DNA of 64,000 bases, taken from contig CM062211.1 of assembly GCA_031216445.1 (NCBI GenBank), positions 18,761,001 through 18,825,000 of the forward strand, given 5' to 3'. This document shows, one piece after another, positions 49,898 through 61,024 of the stretch (positions are counted from its first letter, which is position 1; the number at the start of each line of letters is the position of its first letter). Under the pieces are notes generated by a model, which ran no database searches, was not told the DNA's origin, and saw nothing but the letters and a program-made list of their open reading frames with translations. The position numbers and the translations under genes were made by a program. This DNA is from Lateolabrax maculatus. Its lineage: Eukaryota > Chordata > Actinopteri > Acropomatiformes > Lateolabracidae.

Positions 49898-50764
49898 TTA
49901 CAGAGAGCGTAGTGACATCAGACCGTGGAAGGTGTTCTCCTCCAGTTCCTCGATCTCGTTATGGTGCAGATCACTGCAACACACACACACACACACACAC
50001 ACACACATTAGCTCTGATATTTCCATTACATCACGTTTATCAATCTGTTTTACAGCACGGAGGCCCTTTTTTTCGGAGTGATCTGATTGGTCAAACATAG
50101 ACTACAACGGTGCTAATTATTCCCATAAAACACAGCTGGCTGTACTTTATTGGTCGCTATGGTAACAGTTAAGACTACCGTGAAGCAGATTCGCCGTGTG
50201 TTAGAGGATTTACAGTCTGAAAATAATGCACCTGAACCAAAAAGAACCTGTGACTGAGAAAAAGTGTCACATGAGAAAATTCTAAATGAAAAGATGATAG
50301 CAGTTAAAATTAAAACTCACATCTTCTGCACGCTCTCACAGCCGGAGAAGCCCGGAAGAGTCTGGATCTGATTATAGGAGAGATCGCTGCACGAAAGGAA
50401 AACGTTTCAGTTGTCATCGCAGTTTAAAAGTCCAAAACACACTGAACACATCGCGGCGTGGTGAGTCAACGGGAGCTCGACAGCACACGAAGCATGACGT
50501 CACGAATATATTCAGTGAATGAAGAGGACAAATCCTCCGACTTTTCATCCAACGCCATCATCAGGTCAACATGTTAACGGGTCCAGTACTACTGTCTCGT
50601 TCTGTTCAAGTGCATCAGAGGTGTATTAGGTTGTACTATGATGCATTCAGGAGCATTAAAAAAACTATTATATTGTTTATATTGGAACTCACAGCAGCTG
50701 AAGGTTTGGAAGCTGTTCACACACTGAACTGGGCAGAGAGGTGATCCGGGCTCCAGTGATAGTC

Positions 50765-50806
<42 letters not shown>

Positions 50807-53800
50807 CAAACATGTTCGATGTGTTAATGCAGGTCAGAGGTCACTGTAGGGGTGAGGGGGATTAAACCTTGATCCTCCTGTAGGGTCCAATGCAGAACAT
50901 TATGGTGTGTTCAGGTGCAATCAGAATCAGGTTTATTGCCAAGTAAGTTTTCACATACAAGAATTTGCTAATAAACACAGAGAAATATAAAAGAGTTAAA
51001 GGAACAAGTACTGCAAAGTCCAGAAACATAAATATAAACTATAAAAATAGAAATATTTACAATACAGAATATGAAAACATATAATTGAAAATATGTGCAA
51101 TAAGTGTAATAGGACAAGGAACAGGAACATTTAAAAGGCTTTATGGTGTGTTCAAGTGCAACACAATTGTACCACGTTGTTGTACTATGGTGTCTGTTGT
51201 GTGTTCAGGTGCATCAAAGGTTGGGTTAGGGTTAAGGTGAGGATTAGGTTGTATTATAGTGTGTTCAGGAATCCTACAAATTTATAATGATGTGTTCAGG
51301 TGACTTAGGATTTGTTGAGGTGCATTTAAAAAGTATTATGGTGTGTTCAAGAGCCTCAAATGTGAATTAAATTGTACTATGGCAGGTTCAGGAGCACTGA
51401 AGATTTTCAGGTGCATTCAAGCTATATTATGAGTGCTCATCAGCTGCGAGTTGTTAGTATTATTGTACATCATTGTAAACTCTAAGAAAACATCTACATT
51501 GTTTTGAGAAAGTCTGATGTTAAAGTAAAGTTTGTTATGCTACAATTCAGCCACATTTCACTCCGTTCGATGTCCTGTTGAGACACTGGGAGTTGAAGAA
51601 TGTGTCATGGTTTGTTTGGTTGAAGTTTTTATTTCCACTAACTGGTTCAGTGTGAGGTTACTGGTGAACACACACACTGCTTTCAGAAACGAGTTTAAAT
51701 GGAAAAAATACAAGAAAATAAACACTGTGAAGATGTTTATTATGACATGGAAAACTGGGTCACAACAAGGAGAAAAAGGGGGTTTTAATTTCACGCCGAG
51801 CTGCAGAAAAATAAAGTTACAGTCTGTCAGATGGAATAATAACTGCGGTGTATTAATAACAGCAGTTTGATTTGAGGTTCGGCTCTAAAAACATACAGTG
51901 ATGTCGGCTACAACAGCAAACACACTCAGATATGAAACATTCCTGTGCGTGTGCGTGTGCGTGCGTGTGTGTGTGTGTGTGTGCGTGCGTGCGTGCGTGT
52001 GTGTGTGTGTGTGTGTGTGTCTTACAGGCTTTCCAGGCTCTTGGTTCCTGTCAGATCTGGAAACTCGATGAGATCCGCCGCTCCATTCAGAGAGCTGAGA
52101 AACAGAGAGTTTGTGTTTGTTTCAAGCTGAGTGAAGCAGATTTGTGTCGATGGTGTGTACGTTGTTTGTGTAATTAGTGTCTGATTTACTGAATCAGCAG
52201 GTTGGACGGACTTCTGGTTTCGAAGGAAGGCTCAGAAAATAAATTCAAAGTGTAGTGATACTAAGATAGAAACACAGCACCTATTGGTAGTAATACATTT
52301 ATAGTAAAAACCAGAGGTGGCAAAAGTCCACACACTCTTTACTCACGTCAAGTAGAAGTACAGATACTTGTGTGAAAAAAGACTCGCAATGATGCAAAAT
52401 AAAAATAACCAAAGTAACAAGCCTGTTTTGAAAATGTGAGCAGTAGAAAGTTCAGTTATTTGTGTTAAAATTTAGGGTGTAAAAGTCAAAAGTTAAGTAC
52501 AGTAACGAAGTATTTGTACTTTGTTACTTCCCAGCTCTGGTATTAATTCTGCTGTACGTGTTTGTCACATCAAACAAATTTCTAAGGAAATTTAAAAGTT
52601 TTGAGCCTATAAAAACAAGCAAACCAATATAAAGCAAATGTTGTTAAAAGGAAAAGTTTGACTTTTGGGGAAATAAGCTGATTCACTTTCTTGCCCGTTA
52701 GCCTAGCTTAGCATAAAGACTTGAAACAGGGGGAAAGCTAGCCTGGCTCTGGACAGGTTTCACAGCTCCTCGTGTTGCTTGAGTTTCTCACAGTGTTCGT
52801 AGCTCCGGTAAGTTCTGAAAGGCGGATCGTCCAACAGACTGGATCGGGTTGTCATAGAAAAATCTGTAAAACACACAAAGACTTTAACCTTCAAACCAAC
52901 ACGGACAAGAAGTTCAATACAGCTGAAAGCTCCTGAAAAAGGTAGTAAGTGGGTGTTGAGTTGGGATTGTTCAGTCAAACAACACTGGACATACATTAGA
53001 TGAGTCAGTGGTACCTACATGGTGATCAGTGACGGGTTCCCAGTGAAGGCGTGCTCCGGGATGGACTGGATGTTGTTACTATGGAAACCACTAAACAGGA
53101 AATAGAAATTACTTTCCTCCTTCCTTCCTGATCGCTAAACAGTGGCGGAGGAAGTACTCAGATCCTTTTCTTAAGTAAAAGTACCAATACAACAATGTAA
53201 AAATTCTCCATTACAAGTACAAATCCTCCAATCATAATCTTGATTAAAAATATAGCAATATTCATGTAGTTAAAGTATCAGCAGTAAAGTACAGAAGTAT
53301 TCTCAGCTTCATGTAGTTAAAGTATCAGCAGTAAAGTTGTGGTTGTGCAGTAACTGATATCTGGTTCTGTCACATTATCAGACTGTTGATCCTGAAGCAT
53401 CAGTGTTAGAGCAGCATGTTCCTGTTGGAGCTGCTGCAGGTGGAGACAGTCTCAACTACTTTATATACAGGCAGCTGCTTCAGTCCAGGAGTCCCAACCT
53501 AGGGGTCGGGGCCCTCCAGAGGGCCACCAGATAAATCTGAGGGGTCGACGGATGATTAATGCGAGTAGAGAAGAAAAAACTAAGTACTGAAACACAAATC
53601 TGTTCTCAGTTTTTGTGAAATGTTGGAAACTTTTACTTCTTTGAACCTTGAAGAATTATTTAAATGAAACCATCTGAGTATCAAATGTCTCTTTGCTAAA
53701 GAACCGGAGCTGGTCTCGTCTGACACGGATACATGAATGTTGTCAACATACAAACAGACCGGACTCACAGTTCTTTGAGGTGACTGAGCGAGCGGATGGC

Positions 53801-55761
53801 CGTCGGAAACTCCACCAGACTGTTGTAGTTCAAATCCCTGAAAGAAAGACGGAGAAGTTAGTCAATTTTATTTATATAAGATCATAACAAAAGTTATCTC
53901 AGGACACTTTTCACATAGAGTATAAGGGAGCAACTGAATAAAACACTCACAAACATACACACACAGACTGGGAATACCTGTTCTGGACTGGGAATGTCAG
54001 ATCTAGACTGGGATCAGTTCTGCTACATTAAATATATTACATCTAAATTGGGAATGTCACCTTAAACTGGGAATATTAGGTTGAATGGCAGTTTAGATAG
54101 CTTCAAATCAGGAGCATCAGCTTTTACTTTGGAAATACAGGCTCTATACTGGGAATGACCAGCACTGGGAATGTCAGTTCTAGACTGGGAATATCATTTC
54201 CATGCTGGATTTTGTCTGTCCTGGAATGGGAATAACTGCTGAGATGGAATACCAGATCCTTGCAATATTGGGAATACTATCTCCAGACTGGTAATACAGC
54301 TGCATAGTGGGAATGTCAGCTCTAAAATGCTGTGGGAATGTCAGCTTCAGACTGGGAAAGAGTTTCATGAAAATGTTTGTGTTTCAAGCTTGGTGTTTAG
54401 CTTAATCTTTTTTCCGTCTTTTCAGTGTATTACAGAAACATTTAAGTGTGCCTCGCTCTTCTCTTTCATCACCAGCAGAGACTAGAGCATTTCTCCGAGT
54501 CTACACATGGCTTCAATTAGGTCCTCTCATCCATCTCTGGGATGCAGGTGGCTATTACACACACATACACTGTGTGGAATGAAGCTGCCACATTGTGAAA
54601 ATACCATTAAATTGAAATTGCTTCAGTCTGGTCCTGAGTGTGTGAGTACATGTGTGTGTCCAGAGGATGGTTCGCAAAAACAACAATAGCTGCTTTGCTT
54701 TCTGCCAAACTGTTATTGATGGAATTTGTACGGTTGTGATTGGGTGAGAGCTGGATAATAGTTTCTGATTTACACAGTTTACGGGCTCACGGGAGATCCA
54801 GAGGTTTTTTTGGAAAATCCTTATTATCATTATGTCATGCTGTAAATTGCACGTGCTGATTAGGTTCAGTAGGTTATGTTGGTGAGTGGGGGGACGTCAG
54901 GCGTCCAGAACAGTCCTGGGAATTTCTCCTAGAGATAAAGTCAGGGGCCTGTTGGAAACTTGGTCGAATCATCGGTACAAACAATGACTGTTTTCTTTTA
55001 TTGCTGTGGGATCTAAAGATGTGTCTAGTATCGTCTTTTTAGTATTGTATTAAAGTTTAAACTTCTGGTATCTGACAACCTTAGTTTACGCGCTCACCTG
55101 TATGCTTGTTATTGATTATTGATTGGGGTTTTGGAGTATCCTGGTTGTTGTGTTTGCAAATGTCATATCCTGATTTTGGAAGTCTTTATGCTAAGCTAGG
55201 CTAACCAGTCGTGTAAACACAGACAGGAGATTATATCCGTGAACATCTCACTCAGTTTAAGAAAGCAAAAGTTCCCAAACTCTGATCTATTCCTTTGATG
55301 CTGTTTGTTGATGTATTTGTGTTTGACTGACGGGCGTCTCGGCCTTTCACACTCAGCTCTGGTGGTTTTTGGGGCTCGTGCAGGCAGTCGCTCGAGGTTT
55401 TTGTGCCTCAGAGGTTTCTGACGGGATATTTTGAAAGCTGGATTGTGGGTTTTCCGCTCACCACCATTCCCGTCACTTACCGGAGCCAGAAAATCCTGAC
55501 TCTGGTCTGAGGTGAAGAGAAGGGAAACCGCCACAGCTGAAGCAGACGCTGACGTTCTTCTAAAACCTGGGTGTGTTTTCCTTTAAGACTGACCCGAACT
55601 TGTTGCATTAATTTAGGTTTTTTTTTCTGTTTTTGTTTCCGTTTTCTTCTTCTCTCTGTTTGTGTTTGTAGGTTCAGATGAACATGAGTCCCTGGTGTGG
55701 TTTATTATTGCTGATCATACAGGTACACAACCTCCCAATACACACACACACACAGATGCTG

Positions 55762-55794
<33 letters not shown>

Positions 55795-57139
55795 ATGAAT
55801 GGTAATTATGATTAGCATAAAGCCAGGGCCACACACAGAGCCACACACACACACATACAGAAGTATTTCCAAATGAAGGCAGTGTGTGTTTGTGTGTTTA
55901 AACCTGCTTCTCTGGTTGACTGAGAAAACATTTCTATACACACACATTCCTCAGATTATACACACACACACCAACATAAACACACACAGGTTAATCTGCC
56001 TCGGCTCCATCTAATATCCAGAAAAACTCGCTGAACAAATCCCATCACACGCCAACCGCTAGAGGCAGAAACAGCAGCGCACGTCTGGATTTCTGGACAT
56101 TTTAACTTCCCTTCACTCTCACAGGCAGATTCTGTTCCCCTGTTCGTCCTGATTGTGCCGTTGAGAGTTTTTGATGACGAAAAAACACTGAGTACAAACA
56201 TCAGGTGGAAAAGCGACGGCGGCACTCTTAAACACACAGGAAACACGTCTATGTGGCTGCTTTTCAAAGTAAAATCTTTCCAGTCAAAGAACTGGATATC
56301 ATAGCTTTATTAAAAATGAATAAATGGACTTTATAACAATTTATTTATTTAACAAACAAAACAACAAACAAAAGTATACTTTTATTTATTATGTTGTTTA
56401 TTTCCTTGGTCTTCTGTTGTTATTTAAATAGTTATAATAAGGTTGTTTTAGTGTAAGATGTCTTGTTGCTGAAGCCATACAGTGTAATGTAACGACGAGA
56501 TCTATTATGACGTTAAATCACATTTTGTTGCCTAACTCATTTGTCTTACATATTTGTTTTTTAATTTTGAGCATTTGTGCTCTGGAGTTGGATGTGTTTC
56601 TTCATATTTATTATCAGGGACGAAGTTCAAGAAGGTTTTGAAGGATCTGAATCCTGTTCTGCATCTGCTTCTCTGAATCTCACTCCTTTCAAATCCCTTA
56701 TCGAATCTTTTCGTGGGAAATACAGACGGGTCACAAATATCTTCTGAAGTTATCAAAAATAACAAAAGTTCTTACTTTAACGTGACGGACGGAACTTAAA
56801 TATTCCAGCAACGGATGTATCGTGGTTTTTAGCAGCAGTTATTGTTGGAGCTGTTCATGGGGTTGCCAGGTGAAAACATGCTTCACTTCTCTTTGGCTTT
56901 TTGTTACCTTTTGTACATAAATGAATAACTCCTGATGAACCATCGTGAAGCAGATGTTGAGCTTTTATTTGTCTATAATGGAAGACACATAAAAACAAGA
57001 ATTCCCAAAAACTCTGGGAGCGTTGTTTGAATAAATCCTGGTGAGTGTCTTTTACAGATGTATGAATCAGACCTGTCTCTCATCTTCTAACCCTTCACCC
57101 TGACCCCAGCTCAACCCTGACTCCTCCAGCTCCCCCCGC

Positions 57140-57185
<46 letters not shown>

Positions 57186-57307
57186 CTCACAGCGTCTCCA
57201 AACTGTGGAGTCCGTGGAAGCAGTTCGTTCCCATGGAAACGATCCTATTGTTGTTGAGATGCCTATGGAGAGAGAGAGAGAGACTGATGGACTAATGAAG
57301 CAGACAA

Positions 57308-57352
<45 letters not shown>

Positions 57353-57511
57353 CTTTTAAAAGGGGCCCCGGGGCCTCTCAAGAAGGTTTTTTTCTCCTGG
57401 TAATTTCATGCAAATTAGCTTCAAGCCGATTGGACAAAAGAAATGACAGCCGACTTCAATGCTGCCGCGCTGAATGCCATCACACACGCACACACACACG
57501 CCCACACGCCC

Positions 57512-57550
<39 letters not shown>

Positions 57551-60437
57551 GTTTTGCATGTTATTAAGGAGCTATTACAGACAGACGGACCGTCGCTGCC
57601 TCGGTTAAACTTAATGCAGAATGCAGCGACAGCTCCTAGCAACAGTCTGCACACACACACACACACACACACACTAACGAAAAACAAAAATATTAGAGAG
57701 TTCATAAGTTCAGTTCATTCAGATGTTCAGCTCATCAATTAACTTACCAACTGCCCAACCAACCTACTAACCACCACTAACTCACCCACTAACTAATCAA
57801 CTTACTGACTGATTTACTTGCTAACTGACTAAACTGGACACTGTTACCTCACTGACCGACCACCTGACTACCAGCTAACTTACCGGTGAACTAAATGACT
57901 GACCCATAAGATAACTAACTAACTAACTAACTTAGTGACCAGCCCAGTGACTAACCTGCTGACTAACGCCTCCTTTCCTTTCTTCTTCTTCTCTTTAGTT
58001 GTTCCCTTTTTAACCGTCTCCTCCGCTCCTCTTTACATCTCTTTCTCCCCCTCTTGTCACTTTTCTCCTTTTTTTCCTTCAACTTTCTTTCACCTCCTCA
58101 AGAATACTGAAGTAAAGAAGCCAAAAGAAGAAGAAACCCGACGGACGGATCTGTGAGTCCAGTCCCAGTGGTTTGTAGAAGGTTTTGCTTTGAATCTGAA
58201 GTCAGTGAGGTGATTTGTTGTCTGCAGATCTGGTGTGTAGTGTGAGGTTTATTCTGTGCTCGGGTGTGTTTGCGCTGCACCTACAGCACCACCAGGCGGC
58301 CCAGCCTGCTGAAGGCGTGATCCGGGACGTGGCTGATGTGGTTGAGGGCGAGCGTCATGGCCTGCAGGGCGGGCAGCTCGCTCAGGGCCTCCGCCGGCAC
58401 CTCCGGCAGAGAGTTGTCGTCCAGCCACAGGTGGCGGAGCGAGCGGAGGCCGGAGAAACAGCCAACGGGAACGCTGGAGATGTGATTGGCGTCCAGGCGG
58501 CTGCGAAGAGATAAACAAAGAGTGTACATTTACATTCAAGTATGAGTTCAATAAATAGACGTTTTTCACAGAACGTTAGTCGGCGTCTGAACGGTTGCAT
58601 GTAAACGGGAATATTAGAGGAATATTCATTTTCATCAGCCATGTAAACAGTTTAGTAGGAATATTGTCTTTTTTGGTATAAGGAGGAAAAGTGGAAGATT
58701 TTGTGCATGTAAACACAGTCAGTGTACATCTACTTTAATGGTGAGCAGCAGGAGATGAATGATTTGTCAACAGCAGAAGAAGAAGAAGCAGGTGGGTGGA
58801 CACCAAACTACTGACAGAAAACATCTACATCCATCAATACGTGCAAGAGACGTTCAGCTTTGAAGAGCCGGAAGAATTCAGCTGCGTTTACAGAAAATAA
58901 AACGGGAGGCTTCACCTCACTTTGAAGCGGTTGAAGAGGAACATTAGAGATCAAGTGTTTGAAGAGTGCAGAGGAATGATCGGCAGGCTGCTGAGCACCA
59001 CTCAGCGGCCTGCCGGCCTCGTAGGAAAAACTGAGGTATTTTAATGAGCACAGACTTAATGCTGAGAGTGTTTGGGGGGGGGGGGAGACTTGTGTTACTG
59101 CGCTCAGTAAGTACTGAGGAAGTTAAAATATTCTAATTATTATTGATTGAGACAACAAAATAATCCTGTCAGTGTTTTATTATCTCTGATGTTTCAGGAT
59201 TAATATTCCTGCTGCATTCATGTGTCTGTTGCATTTTAACTCCTTTATATCCTGTTGGGTAGTTTAATCTGCAGCAATGCATCATGGTCCATAAGATCAT
59301 CACGTGTTTGTAGCGTGGCCGTCCAGCTGATCCCAGAGGGTTTGAAACAGTTTATTGAGCTTCAGAAGGAGAATTTTCTCAGCACATAAAGGAACTCTTC
59401 ATCCTTCACTTCATCACAAACGTTCACCATCAACACATGAGGAGATACGAGGTTTTAACTGGACAAACTGTGATCTGTAAAGGAGCTGAAGCTGAGGAAA
59501 AAGGACAAGATTTACTCTGAGAGGCTAGAAAAACTCACAGGTAACATAAACATGCCTGTCTGTCTGTCTGTCTGTCTGCCTGTCTGTCTCTCTGTCTGTC
59601 TCTCTGCCTGTCTGTCTGTCTGTCTGCCTGCCTGCCTGTCTGTCTGCCTGCCTGTCTGTCTGTCTGTCTGCCTGTCTGTCTGCCTGTCTGTCTGCCTGTC
59701 TGTCTGCCTGTCTGCCTGCCTGTCTGTCTGTCTGTCTGCCTGTCTGTCTGTCTGCCTGTCTGCCTGTCTGTCTGCCTGCCTGTCTGTCTGTCTGCCTGTC
59801 TGCCTGTCTGCCTGCCTGTCTGTCTGCCTGTCTGTCTGCCTGTCTGTCTGCCTGTCTGCCTGTCTGTCTGCCTGTCTGTCTGTCTGCCTGCCTGTCTGCC
59901 TGTCTGCCTGCCTGTCTGTCTGCCTGTCTGTCTGCCTGTCTGCCTGTCTGTCTGCCTGTCTGTCTGTCTGCCTGCCTGTCTGCCTGTCTGCCTGCCTGCC
60001 TGCCTGTCTGTCTGCCTGCCTGTCTGTCTGTCTGCCTGTCTGCCTGCCTGTCTGTCTGCCTGTCTGTCTGCCTGCCTGTCTGTCTGCCTGCCTGTCTGTC
60101 TGTCTGCCTGTCTGTCTGTCTGCCTGCCTGCCTGTCTGTCTGTCTGTCTGCCTGCCTGTCTGTCTGTCTGTCTGCCTGTCTGCCTGTCTGTCTGTCTGTC
60201 TGCCTGCCTGTCTGCCTGTCTGTCTGCCTGTCTGTCTGCCTGCCTGTCTGCCTGCCTGTCTGTCTGCCTGCCTGTCTGTCTGCCTGTCTGCCTGTCTGTC
60301 CTGACAATACGTCCTCTGTTCACGTACAGACAGAGAAGAGAAGGATGGGACTTCACATAATGGTCCATCAGATAAATGAGAGCGAGACCTTTGACAAAGA
60401 GACTCAGACGTCTCCATTCTTATACCCTTATCTACAC

Positions 60438-60512
<75 letters not shown>

Positions 60513-60792
60513 ACAGTTTCAGTATAATTACTGTGTGTTATCAGGCTGAGGGAACACAGTGTCTGGACTACATACGTTAATATACTGGTCCAAGTGTGCG
60601 TGTGTGTGATAGTGTGTGTGTGTGGGTGTGTGCATGTGTGTGTGCAGGTGTGTGTGTGTGTGTGTGAGTCTTACAGTGACTGCAGGTTGTGCAGGTGTGT
60701 GTGTGTGTGTGTGTGTGTGTGTCTCACAGTGACTGCAGGTTGTGCAGGTGTGTGTGTGTGTGTGTGTGTCTCACAGTGACTGCAGGTTGTGC

Positions 60793-60839
<47 letters not shown>

Positions 60840-60863
60840 TCTCACAGTGACTGCAGGTTGTGC

Positions 60864-60898
<35 letters not shown>

Positions 60899-60922
60899 TC
60901 TCACAGTGACTGCAGGTTGTGC

Positions 60923-60965
<43 letters not shown>

Positions 60966-60987
60966 TCACAGTGACTGCAGGTTGTGC

Positions 60988-61024
<37 letters not shown>

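Larger units (their letters stand above)
50585..51430. repeat. Diverged minisatellite around an lgr5 exon
   Basis: Imperfect units resembling TTATGGTGTGTTCAGGTGCA followed by TCAAAGGTTAGGTTGTACTA occur at about 50600-50660, 50900-50925, 51135-51215 and 51250-51430. They are interrupted by exon 50764-50693 and by an inserted LINE tail. Confidence 0.65.

Noticed and set aside
59512..60504. Long ORFs (250-330 codons) of repeating Cys/Leu/Pro/Val/Ser or Gln/Thr/Asp/Arg
   Set aside because: They are read entirely from the TGTC/TGCC simple repeat, occur in several frames on both strands, and lie in an lgr5 intron.
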